This document shows, piece by piece, positions 48,106 through 58,350 of a stretch of 64,000 bases of DNA (position 1 is the stretch's first letter; each line of letters starts with the position of its first letter). The notes under the pieces were generated by a model that was not told the origin of the DNA, did no database searches, and saw only the letters and a list, made by a program, of their open reading frames with translations. Location: the NCBI GenBank assembly GCA_017311185.1, contig JAESUZ010000338.1, forward strand, positions 372,001 through 436,000. Reading direction: 5' to 3'. Origin of the DNA: Proteles cristata cristata (taxonomy: Eukaryota > Chordata > Mammalia > Carnivora > Hyaenidae). A program made the position numbers and the translations under genes.

Positions 48106-49673
48106 ATATAACCAGCAAAACCATTGTTCCTTAATGTTACCTTTGGATTTGTTACACAATTTAAAAATCACCTTTTCATAATTTCACTTCACTTGTTTAA
48201 AGTCTATCCTAGAAGCGCTGCACATACTTAGCAATTTTATTCTAGAGTTGTCCATAGTAAGTGGATTCCAAATAAAATGAACTGAAATGACCAAGCTCTA
48301 GAAACAGGAAAAAGCAAAGAATTTTATCATCGTAGAATCACATTTTTAATCTAGACTTTTCACAGATCACTATGTCCAACAGTTCAATGTTACGTAGACC
48401 ATTAGGCAGATAGTCTTATTTACATACAATCAGTATCAATTCTGATCTGGGGGTAAAGTCTGTTTCAAAGAAATTTTGTAACTCATATTGCTTTCTGTTT
48501 GTTTTTCTCTGAAAAAAAAGATCATTAAAATAATTTGTTTCATTTGGAATATGGGTATTTGCACAGTTTTATTTAAATGTAGCAATAAAAGAGGTTTTTG
48601 TTAAATACTACAATGTCAAATGTTAAAGCAGATTTGAAAATTACTAATATACAAATTTCAATATTGGTTTAAATGCACATTAAAAAAATAAAGTTATAAA
48701 TTATTCTATGTAGAGGTTATTAGCATGGCAACTTGGACGCAAATCTTACCAAAATCAATACCAGGAATTTGAAAACTCAAGAATGTTAATAATGTTGTGT
48801 CTGCCCTTGATTATCTCTAGGTTATTTTCTCTCAAAATGTGTAGGATTTCCAAATACTGAGATTTATATTTTTTATATCGTTTGGACTAGGTCATCATAC
48901 AAACTTTTCATTTAACTGAAATGTATTTTTAAACATTAAACCATTACAATTTTGCTTTATTCAAATCAATTATTGTTAGCTGTTTTAAGGGCAAAAATCT
49001 TAAAAAGTATATGTCCTGAAGTTTATTACTAAGGAACATTATTTTATTTAAAACATTATCTCTAGACTTCTAAAAGATGAAGACTATAGGCAGAAAATAA
49101 AGACCACTGGCCCATAATATTAAGGTTAATAAACATACAGATTAACCCATAATTACCAATATCATTTTAAATAAATGAACAGCAAATTAGATTTATACAA
49201 CTAACTTCAGAAAAAATATATTTTAAGGCTGTTAAGATTTCCAATGTTTTAAATGTATTTTTAATCAAAGTAAAATGAAGGTGGCAATAGTTAAAATACT
49301 AACAACTCTGCTTTGAATTTAATAAGCAAAACATAAAGTTGAATGTAAAAGTATGGTGAAATGTATGAATAAGGGCCTTCACAATGATAAAGAGTTCTTG
49401 GATCTGTATTTTAGCAAGACCTTCAGTATAAATAATGATATATATGAAATGTAAGTTAAGTATTTTTTAAACTCAATACCTACATGTATCACACAGAAGA
49501 ATGCAAGTATTTTATCATACTTAATTTGATCATACAATAAACTTACTTAACATAAGAAACCTCTATATACCACACAATATTAAAATAAAATAACAAATCT
49601 CTAAGACAACAAGGAAATAAATTATGATACAACCTATCACAAACCATTCTCCTGTTGTTAAGCTCCTGGATTG

Positions 49674-49676
<3 letters not shown>
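48106..49676. other. AT-rich block, no gene seen
   Basis: Very AT-rich. I recognise no repeat family, exon or RNA. Confidence 0.55.
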
Positions 49677-49746
<70 letters not shown>

Positions 49747-49760
49747 TGTGTGTGTGTGTG
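49677..49760 (+). repeat. Compound (TA)n(TG)n microsatellite
   Basis: About 14 TA units pass directly into a long TG run with one TATG interruption near 49,740. The frames on both strands are repeat artefacts. Expected to vary in length. Confidence 0.98.
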
Positions 49761-52700
49761 CATAATATTAAATTACATTATTTTCTATCAGTGTACTGTT
49801 TTGGTTTTAATTTGATAATAAGAACAGATCAAAGATAGGAGGATCCTAATATTTATAGAACCTTTAATTTGATATCTATCCCTTATATACTCTTTATCAA
49901 GCTAATGGATACTCTCTAAATTTACATAAATACTCTTCAGGAAAAAGCTTAAGGACGGTGAATAAGTTGACATATTTATTTTTTGATAATATAACCACTT
50001 AACTTTTAAAATCTATGTTAAATAGGATTTTCTATTCTACTGATAGTACCTTCTAATTAACATAGAAAATTAGCACACACACGGAGGCCCATTTATCATT
50101 TCTAGTTGTCAAACTTCCTGAAATATGGGTGTGTTTGTTTATGCTGCTGTTAATTTTGTATATAATCACAGCTTAAACTTGGAAGAATTTATCTTTCAAA
50201 TAATAGAATTAACCCCTGAAAACAGCATCAACAACTTCTACTTGGTTTCAGTATGTAAGTCTTCTAAGCCAGCCCATGCTGGTTTTACCATGTAACTTCC
50301 AGAATTCTTTTCATTTTTAAAAGGTAATGTGAGTAAATGTCTGCTTTAATTAACACTTAATGAGTAATAATACTATAAAGGAAAAAATATTAAGTACTGA
50401 TACAATCTCCTACTGAATTGGTATTTGTGACTATAACTAGTTCTCATTAAACAGATCTACTTTTTTAAAATGTAAACATTAAGTTTATTTGACAAAATCA
50501 TTCTGGGAACTGAAGAGCAAGCAGCTATGGTTGTAAACAGGTGCCCTCGCCCACCTGGCTCCGGTCCTCCGGAAACCGCGGCTGGCCAACGGGTGTCTTC
50601 TCTTCCTACCTGCCCCGGAGACCCCGTTTAGTGAATTTTATAGACTCAGAACAAGTTTATTTTGCAGGAGAATGTTCTAAATCCGATGGTAGCATCAAAG
50701 ATCACTGGCATACAATAATGATACGACCAGTATTTATTACAAAAGCCCATTAAAAGACTAGCTTGTATGTTACTGAATATGGAGAGTTGAACAGAAGTGA
50801 AATGTGATTCATATTCTTACTAAAGTTACTAGCAAAGCAGTAATAATGCAGATTTTTGAGATATGTCTAAACTAATATCAATATGAAGGATTTTTTTCTT
50901 CATAATGCTAACCAGTCTTTGAATTTGGCAGAAGTATTACAGCTGCCTTCAGTTGTAGACCAAGTTTTGAGACTCGATTGAATATTTTGAACCCTTTAAG
51001 ATGTCCATATTAGAAAACAGAAAACAATCATTTGGGATGTGGAGTCACCGTAAAACAATCAAAAGCATAAAACGTACTCATGGAAATGTAAATGCCAGAA
51101 ACCGTTTTCTTCTAATAATATCAGGTAGTGAATTATTTCATGATTATGCTTTTTATCTTTTAATTATGCCTCTCTCCATCCCTACAACTATCCTACCTCT
51201 TGAAAAAAAAATTACTAGAAATGTATGCTTGTTGTAATAATTCATAAATGGTTATGCTAAATCCTTAAGTTGTCACCAATTTGATAGCAATTTTTGATCC
51301 ATCCACCTTTCTCAGTAAAAGTTCCAAATATAGGTCCTACAGAAATGCTGGAGATAGTTTTCCACCTTTACAAAGACATACCTGCATTCGTCTTATCCAA
51401 GAGTTTTAACTTTTAAATAACCTATAAATAATATATATAATATGCTGTATTTAAGAGACTTATCTCGAGTTTTATGGTAGTTGAATGAAGAGTAGGGTGG
51501 CTGACCCAATCATATATCTTTGACCAAATATCTCTGAAGTTCTAAAGCCATATGGCAGAACCATGAATGCTCTATGCAATCACATTGAGGAAATCATCTG
51601 AAGTTTAAAAAAAAAAAAAAAAGGACTTTTGGATAATCAAGGAAACAAAATCTACCCCTAATCATCAATATTATAAGAGAAATATTAGACTCATGTTAGA
51701 AAAATAAGTATTGATTAAAATAAAGAGTTCCTTATTTAAAGGTATCTGTACCCAACTTCATTAACATATGATGATTAAATCAGAGTAATAGTCAAAGTTG
51801 GGAATACCATTTGAAATACATTTTGAGATCCTCATCATTTCTGTCTTCTATTCCAAGATAAATTTAAAACACCTATGTTCATGGAGACGAATTCTTATTT
51901 TCTTACAACAGAATTGTTTTCTTAGATAGACTGTTTAAAACTTTTTCTTGTAATTTAGAATGGTTCCCCCCATAAAGCCCAGCTTCAAATATACAGGCGT
52001 TTTCTAGAAATTGTAAGTGAAATCATATTCAGTCATCCTTTACATTACAAGTGAAGGCAAACAGGCTGGTGACAAGATAGAAATGGAAGCATAAAAAGGT
52101 TTTATCTTGCCTTTGATCTTCACTGACTGATAAACCTATTTTCTCTCTTATAAGATAACTTAATGAAGAAAAAACCCAATACTCGCAGCTTCTTCATTAA
52201 CTCTCAATCCCTCTGTATGTTGTGGAAAAGCTTAATTTAGTTGAAACATATACAAGTCGAAACTTAATAACTATATTTTTTACTGTCAGAAGGAAACTAC
52301 TCGATACAGCTATAAGAAAAAGAAGTCCTGAGGAAATGGAACAAAGGTATAAATAGTACAGAAGGTGGATTAAAATACTATAATAACCAGTATAAACACT
52401 TGGTGAGTGCCAACCTTCAACTCTTACTGTAACGCTTAAGTTAAATATAGGATACTATTCAGGAGATTCTTTTAAAGAACCTAATATCAATCTTATAGTT
52501 TTAAAATAAAAATTTAGAAGTTAATGATTAAAGTAGTTCCCCAAATCTAGCAACATAGCACACTACCCCTGTCATTATTGAGAGTCTGAACGCTGGCTCT
52601 TTATCTAGCCAGTATTTCCCCCGCCGAACTCACCTTCATGCTGTTACATGTGTCTGCCAGGCAAATAAACTTAACCGAAGAGGCTCACTAATGTATACAG

Positions 52701-54341
52701 TCCTGAGCACCTTTGTGAAAGTTCCAAAATACAATTCATTTATTTTTTTAATATCTAGACCTGCCTGTATACATATGAATTATAGAGAGATGAAGTACAC
52801 AGGAAAAAGCAAACATACATACACGTGGTTTTCTTTGCAAATATATATATCACATAAGCAATTGCCATACTATACTCACTTCTAACCTGTTTTGCTGTAT
52901 TAACATTGCGCTCCTAGCTGACTTTAAATTATCAGTAAGTGTCATCACGCTCAAGGAATTTTATATGTTTAGCAGTATTAAGAAGTTAGTAAATATCTGG
53001 TTCGTATATTTTTAAACATTTGAACATGACTTAAAACTTTCTGCATTTAATATTGAAATCCTTTTATTTCTGCGTGTGTGAAGGGATATGGAATGCAATG
53101 TTTTTTGTTTTTTGTTTTTTTACATCCACAAAAATTTAATCTGTGTGGCAAAAGGCAGGATAAAATAAGTTCCTTCAGAAAGGAAATCCTAATATTTTAC
53201 AACATGGGGAGTTCCAAACCTTCCTTAATATCATGTGAATGTAAAGGGTACGTAGTTTTAGAATGCATAATTAAGTATTTTTCTACAGACATTACCTGAT
53301 GATTTAGAAAATAATCACACATATGTTATAAACACGAGCACTCAACATAAAGCATGTTTAGATCAAATGATTCTTGGTACTATCTTTTCCAACAGCATCC
53401 TAATTGTCTCAAAGCTCCTTACCATGTTTGTTGTAGAATTCTAATTTTAAATTGCTAAATAATGAAATTAAAGTAAGACCTATTTGGATTCTTCAGGCTA
53501 GTTAAGCATAGTTCTACGCCACAGTAAAATCTCCAGCAAATTACAATAAAAGACCAGAGACAGAAGATGGGGGGAATAAACTCCAAAACCAGCTCTTTTT
53601 CTGAAACAGTGCAACTAATCCCTGAATTTCGGCATGCTTTTGCTGGTTTGTCTGTAAAATGGGCAGCCTGTTATTCTGCGTTAGCTTGAAAGTTCTACTG
53701 TCAGCTGTATCACTGGCTGTAAAGTTTTTACCCTCGTGTGGGAGGGGAGATTATCTCTCCACATGACTATTGCTTCCATAATTACAAATGTACAGACACA
53801 AGCAGCTTTCGAAGATTTCTGCCTGTCTACCTGAATGGGTGCTTAATGTGCTCAAGGATCAGCAGTTCCAGAATTCACTCCTGCACTCTCGGGAAAGACA
53901 TGAGCCCTTCATCAGAATCACTAAAAAGTTGGATCAACTTTTCCCCTTCAATTTCAGCTACCTTAAATTACTCCAACAAAAAAGTATTTTCCCCCACAAA
54001 CCCAGTTTCACTCAAACTACTAAAAAGGATTCAAATTGATCATGTTTACTCACATTTATGTGTAAGTTTATGTAATCTTCTAAATCATAACACAATAATT
54101 AGACTTTCCTTAGGGCAGAATGCATTGTTTTCATAAGAACAACTGGCGTTCCTGACATAAATGCTCATACTCGAATCTGACCAAGGTACTATTTTTTTTT
54201 AATGCTTTCTAGGGGAAAATAGCTTAAAGAATTGAGGTCTACATATATACTCCCACTATATTTCAATTGGCATGATTCTTTTTTTTTTTTCAAATAGGAC
54301 AGGAAATCCAGTATCTCTCCTAAATCTTGAGCCCCATATAC
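49761..54341. other. 4.6-kb AT-rich block upstream of the island
   Basis: No Can-SINE, L1 or confident gene. There is a small GC-rich spot at 50,541-50,630, an A run at 51,606-51,622, and a faint MIR-like piece at 53,590-53,680 (TTTGTCTGTAAAATGGGCAG). The 132-codon frame at 53,738-54,136 has no recognised content. Confidence 0.55.
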
Positions 54342-54366
54342 TTTTTTTTTTTTTTTTTTTTTTTTT
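54342..54366 (+). repeat. Poly(T) run of 25
   Basis: An uninterrupted T25 about 300 bases left of the CpG island. No retroelement body is recognisable beside it. Confidence 0.97.
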
Positions 54367-54859
54367 GGTATCCTCGTGAACGAATCGGGATAACTGAGTG
54401 CTAGCTGGGTTCTAGTAGAGTTTTCCACTGCTCCATCTGCTGGATGCGCCTACATCTCCCGCACCGAGTGGTAACGTCTACAAAGTAATATGAACTAATT
54501 CAGCAGGTGGCTTCCAAAGGCTCAAGCACGTTGCTTGAGAAACTTCCTGCGACTTTTAAATTCTTGTCTCCCTTAGAGTTCTTACTTTACTGCAAAATAA
54601 TAATGGTGATACTACTACACGGATAGGAAGCCACAGTCGCCGCTAAAATACTAAGGCCCAGAAGACACGCTTCCCAGTAGTTGATAGAATACAAACAAGA
54701 CGGAACCAGGCTCTCCGTCGCAGGTTTGCGCCCGGCTTCGGCCGCACGGATTCTGACAGCGGTCCCCGAGGTCCTCTAGCCGTTCACGCCATCTGGACAG
54801 GAACATTTTACGCACAAAAGTTTTAAGAAGATCCGCAAGCCCCGTCTACCGGGTAAGCG

Positions 54860-55204
54860 TCGAAATACCACCATGGAAAATGACGCCTCTCCAGACGCGA
54901 TTTACCCGGCGCTCAGGGGCCCTTGGCTCCGTCGTCCGCAGCGTCTTTGCAGGCAGCCCGGGTTCGCGCGCGCGCTCGGGCCGGGCGGCCGCACTGCCCT
55001 CCCCGCGCCCGGTCCCGGACCGCCGCTCCAAACCGCGCCTGCTGCTGCAACGAAGGGGGGACCCCCCTCTCGGAGTCCAGCGGCTTCGCATCTGCCCTTC
55101 CCTGCAAACTTGCACGTCCTTCGGCGCCGAAGGGCGGCGGAAAACCATGGCGAGCATCCCAGGCAGCATCACACTAAAGGGAACCCCGCTCCCCACCCCG
55201 GAAG
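54860..55204 (+). other. Candidate plus-strand first exon (gene unknown)
   Basis: The right edge is a strong splice donor, CCCCGGAAG|GTGAGACC, with the intron starting at 55,205. The left edge is not defined. Three AUGs occur. Position 54,873 is in a near-perfect Kozak context (CCACCATGGA). Position 54,880 is 7 bases later in another frame. Position 55,147 (AACCATGGCG) is in frame with 54,880 and would give MASIPGSITLKGTPLPTPE before the donor. From 54,880 to the donor are 108 codons rich in Arg, Pro, Ala and Ser, as expected of GC-rich non-coding sequence. I do not recognise the peptide. It may be a coding exon start, a 5' UTR exon or a lncRNA exon. Confidence 0.35.
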
Positions 55205-55480
55205 GTGAGACCTGCGACTTCATTCCGAAACGCCCACTGCAAGCCGGACGGGGAGACCCCGCTTCCCGCGGACGCCGCGCGCGCCCCACGCGGCCCCTCG
55301 GGCGAGCGGAGCCCACGCCGCCGGCCTGCGAGGGCGGCCGCAGCCGCCGGTCACGGCCAAGTGCGCGGCGCGGGCAAAGTTTGCCAAGCGGCGACCGCTC
55401 CTGCGAAAGGGGCCGGAGCCCGGCGGCCCGCGTTACGCGCGGGGGGAGGCGGGGGAGCCGCGCAGGGGAGCGCCACGTAC

Positions 55481-55780
55481 CTTGCCGCGGAGGCCGGGCG
55501 CGGAGGCCGAGGAGACCGCGTCGCCGGAGGTGTCGGGGCGACGTCCAGCCCTGGCCGCGGGCTCTCCCGGGGCGCGCGGAGCCGCCGCCGCCGCGCCCGG
55601 GCGCAGGGCCGAGCGGCCGCCGCCGCGCCTGGGCGCCGGGCAGCGCCGCGCACGGGGCCCCGAGAAGTTGCGGAGCCGGGTCCGCGGCCTCGGCAGCCGG
55701 CGAGAGCAACACGTTTAGTTTGAACTTTCCAGCTCCGGTCCCAGCAAATACACACTCACGCGCACACGCGCGCGCGCGCA
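55481..55780 (-). other. Candidate minus-strand 5' UTR exon (gene unknown)
   Basis: On the minus strand, CCGCGGCAAG|GTACGTGG is a near-consensus donor, with the intron starting at 55,480. No ATG occurs anywhere in the exon on this strand, so reading frames drawn here depend on GTG and are not credible. A long AUG-free, GC-rich leader followed by a good donor is typical of a non-coding first exon. A minus-strand CCAAT box lies about 75-80 bases beyond the presumed start. The start position is inferred. The gene would continue to the left, across the AT-rich part of the window, with no further exon that I can recognise. Confidence 0.45.
55751..55779 (+). repeat. (CA)/(CG)n alternating tract at presumed start
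   Basis: CACACTCACGCGCACACGCG followed by CGCGCGCA. A purine-pyrimidine alternation at the presumed minus-strand transcription start, with Z-DNA potential. Confidence 0.9.
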
Positions 55781-55854
55781 GGGAGAGCCCCTCGCAGGCG
55801 AGCGAGCGGGCGCGGGTGGCTCTCTGGCCGCGTCTCTCTCTCTCCCTCGCTCTT

Positions 55855-55859
55855 ATTGG
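55855..55859 (-). promoter_or_regulatory. CCAAT box (minus strand)
   Basis: The plus strand reads CTTATTGGCG, giving GCCAATAAG on the minus strand. It lies at a typical NF-Y spacing upstream of the inferred minus-strand start at about 55,780. No TATA box in the proper position is seen, as expected for a CpG-island promoter. Confidence 0.5.
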
Positions 55860-55888
55860 CGCGGAGGTTATTGTTTTATTTATTTATT

Positions 55889-55950
55889 TCCTCCTCCTCC
55901 TCCCCGCGCCCCCCGCCCTCCCCGCCTCCCCGCCTCCCCGCCCCCCGTCC
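55889..55950 (+). promoter_or_regulatory. Polypyrimidine/C-rich tract, G-rich on minus strand
   Basis: CCTCCTCCTCCTCCCCGCGC, then three CTCCCCGC units and a C6 run. The minus strand contains many G runs and could form a quadruplex or bind SP/KLF factors upstream of the CCAAT box. Confidence 0.7.
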
Positions 55951-56060
55951 GCGAGGCCGGCCGCCGCCGCTCCGGCTGCAGCGTGGCGGGGCTGCGCGCG
56001 CCTGGCGGAGGCTGCGGCGGGCCCGCTGGGGCGCCCGGCGGGGGCGCGGGGCGGCGGCCC

Positions 56061-56083
56061 GGGGCCGGGGGCGGGGGGCGGGG
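56061..56083 (+). promoter_or_regulatory. G-quadruplex motif
   Basis: Four G runs of 4, 5, 6 and 4 bases are separated by loops of 2, 1 and 1 bases: GGGGCCGGGGGCGGGGGG then CGGGG. Short loops and long runs predict a very stable quadruplex. It also contains overlapping GC boxes. Confidence 0.85.
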
Positions 56084-56386
56084 CTGCGCCGGAGGGCGCG
56101 GGGGCGCGCGGACAGGGCGCCCCGGCCCCGGGACCGTGCGGCGCGCCTGCGGGCGGCTGCGGCGCGGGGAGCAGCGGCGAGTCCCGCGCGGCGGCCTCCC
56201 CTCCGGCCGCGGAGCCGCGCGAGGGGCTGCAGGCTCGGCGCTCGCCGGCCCGGCCGCGTCCTGCGCCCCCGCCGCCCGGTGGCCGCACCGCTCCTCGCCG
56301 CCCTCCCCTCCGCGCTGCCCGGCCGAGCCCCTCGGGGACGCTCGGAGGCGCGCCGCCACCGTGTACCCGGAGAAGACGCGAGTTCG

Positions 56387-56422
56387 CTTTTATTATATTT
56401 TTTATTATTTTTTTTTTTTTAA
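56387..56422 (+). other. AT-only tract inside the CpG island
   Basis: TTTTATTATATTTTTTATTA and then a T run, ending AACGG, in the middle of otherwise GC-rich sequence. It resembles a decayed retrotransposed A tail on the minus strand or a nucleosome-excluding element. Confidence 0.8.
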
Positions 56423-56795
56423 CGGTGGTGGAAGTGCTCCGCGGCGAGGCTTCCCGCTGGCTCCGGCCTCCCTCTCCCCGAGGTGCGCGCCGCCCCGGGA
56501 GGAGACCCAGCCGGGGTCCCCAGACCTCAGCCTCCGGGCGCGGCGGGGGGCGCCCGCGCGGGGCTCCGACCCACCTGCGCGCCGGAGCGCCCCTGGCCTG
56601 GCCGCCGCCTTCCGCCCCAAAATGAGCTCTCCAACGGCAGCTGACCCTGGTGCCGCCGCCTCTCAGGGACGGTCTACCTGGTTCCCAGATCTGCGGGAGA
56701 GACGACCTTAGAGCCGGCCGCCCCCCCTCCCCCCGGTCACCCCGGGCTGGAGAGAGCCCGGTTCTGATGCAGTGAAATCGCTCTTCCCCTCGCAG

Positions 56796-56856
56796 CTTCC
56801 CGACCTCACTTCGGAGAAGCTTCTCCAACGCAACCCCCTTCCAGGCTTCCCATTAG
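56796..56856 (+). other. Possible small plus-strand exon at island edge
   Basis: Bounded on the left by an acceptor-like CTCTTCCCCTCGCAG and on the right by a donor-like CCATTAG|GTAAAC. The enclosed 61 bases have no distinguishing content. The donor alone could instead end a longer first exon beginning within the island. Speculative. Confidence 0.2.
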
Positions 56857-58254
56857 GTAAACCTTGTTTGTTTATTTGTTTGTTTTATTTAAATAAAAAC
56901 GTCTAAGGGTTCGTGATTTCAATCATGGAAATGGAAGAAAAAATTTTTAGAGTTATATAAATAACACGGCCGGTGAACTGAGCTCGATCCCAAAGGCTAG
57001 GATGCGATCTCACCCCTTGGATTTGCAAATAAGGTTCCTGTCTTTAGCGATACGTCCGAGAAGTGCTCACCGTCTTGGGCTATTTTGTGACTAGGGCTCC
57101 AGGTATAGAAACACCGTGACACTACAGTACTTCCCATGACCGCTTATGGTATGCACTTAATTATTATTATTGCTTATTATTATTGTTAACCATTATTATT
57201 ATTGTGCTTTCTCTCCTGGCGAAGAATGCCTTCCAATTTCTCTGAAATGTACGTATTAGATATTCACTCCTTAGTGTCTTAGATCTTTTCTCACAAAGTC
57301 CCTGTTAAGTGTGCAAGCACTCTTTAAAGAGCTGACATTTAACATACCTACTTTACCTTTTCATCCACACCTGGAGTATCTCCCCGCCTCCGAAGACAAG
57401 GAACAGGGGAGGTTCTGAAATGGGAGAAAGTGGGGGGGGGGGAAATACTTATGCTTCCAGCCTGATGTCGTTCCCTTGCTCCATCTGTAACGTATACTTG
57501 TCATTTCAAAGAGTATAAAAGAGCAGTGTCAGTATATAGATATCTAACTGTTCCCTCGTTCAGGAAGCACCATCTTACAACTGAGAAAAAGGGCCCATCA
57601 TTCAATTTAAGACCCGCCTACTGAAGGCAAGGAGGAATCTTGAGATGAACCCCAAAAGGCAGGAAGGTGCCTCATTGGTCAGCTGAGCGGTGGTCACGAG
57701 GGAATGTGGGTTTCTGAGTGTCTGCGCCAGTAAGCTAGTGAAGATTTTTACTCAGATCTTGAACAAATATAATTGAAACCCAGGATTCTGGAAACATTTG
57801 TATTTCTCCAGAATTGTCTCCTGCTCCAGAGGTAGCCAGCTTCAAATATGGGGAAGACTTACTGTTACTTAGCTGAGCGCTGCATACAACTTCTTCTGGA
57901 TAGAGATCTCCTTTTTACCACTGTCTGAACAGCAGTTGTAATGGCATTTCTCCTTCAAAATTTTGTCCAGGGAATAAACCTGTTCCCTCTCCTTACCCTT
58001 TCCACATATACTTGCTCCCAGCTCGCTTCTGCTGTCTGACGTCCAGAAGTAGAAATGTTCTCTGTGAGCTGTTTTCCATCCCGTGATGCCCATGTTCACG
58101 GTCACCACAAAACACACATTTGGTGCCAAGAAAGATATTGACTCCAGATTAGCCAAGTATGAGAGTCCAAGATTTTGGATGAAGAAAAGATCAAGCCTGA
58201 AACTGATATTCAACATCACAGTAAATTACTGAATTTGTAAAATGTCTCTTTTCT
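56857..58254. other. Downstream of island, no gene seen
   Basis: Contains (TTA)n-rich text at 57,160-57,205 and a G11 run at 57,432-57,442. A 116-codon minus-strand frame at 57,869-58,219 has no recognised domain and no CpG or splice support. Confidence 0.5.
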
Positions 58255-58350
58255 ATGAACTTCATCCGTTTCAAAGACTGTGTTTATGTTTGTACCCACA
58301 GCATAAGGCATGGTTCATAGGAATTAAAAAATACATGCGAGTGAATTAAA
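58255..58350 (+). repeat. L2 3'-tail-like fragment
   Basis: TGTACCCACAGCATAAGGCA, TGGTTCATAGGAATTAAAAA and CATGCGAGTGAATTAAA fit the L2 end (CCCAGxxCCTAGxACAGTGCCTGGCACATAG). Confidence 0.5.

Larger units (their letters stand above)
54640..56830. promoter_or_regulatory. CpG island
   Basis: A sharp change from AT-rich DNA to about 2.2 kb dense in CpG, with the core at 54,950-56,640. It holds long C/G runs, GC boxes (GGGGCGGGG-type, for example near 56,075-56,085) and no interspersed repeats. In mammals such islands mark promoters, usually of broadly expressed or developmental genes. Two opposed first-exon candidates lie inside. This is the only place in the window where I would expect a transcription start. 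Confidence 0.95.

Noticed and set aside
53738..54136. 132-codon plus-strand frame near the island
   Set aside because: No domain, no splice context, mixed composition, and an alternative overlapping frame of similar quality; not supportable as a gene.
54342..54480. Retroelement body beside the T25 run
   Set aside because: The adjacent sequence matches no SINE, L1 or processed transcript I know, and no target duplication is visible.
54846..55712. 288-codon minus-strand frame in the island
   Set aside because: It begins at GTG, not ATG, runs through the minus-strand donor at 55,480 into presumed intron, and has arginine-rich GC-driven composition.
55869..55890. TATA box (ATTTATTTATTT / AAATAAATAAAT) for the minus-strand promoter
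   Set aside because: It lies upstream of the CCAAT box, about 100 bases from the inferred start, which is the wrong order and spacing for a TATA element.
54880..56625. 581-codon open frame through the CpG island
   Set aside because: It crosses a strong splice donor at 55,204, is low-complexity Arg/Ala/Gly/Pro, and GC-rich sequence rarely contains stop codons. Equally long frames occur on the other strand.
55884..56828. 314-codon minus-strand frame in the island
   Set aside because: Low-complexity GC-rich translation with no recognisable domain and interrupted by an AT-only tract encoding Lys/Ile runs.
57869..58219. 116-codon minus-strand frame
   Set aside because: No recognised domain, no promoter or splice evidence, and it lies in ordinary AT-rich sequence.
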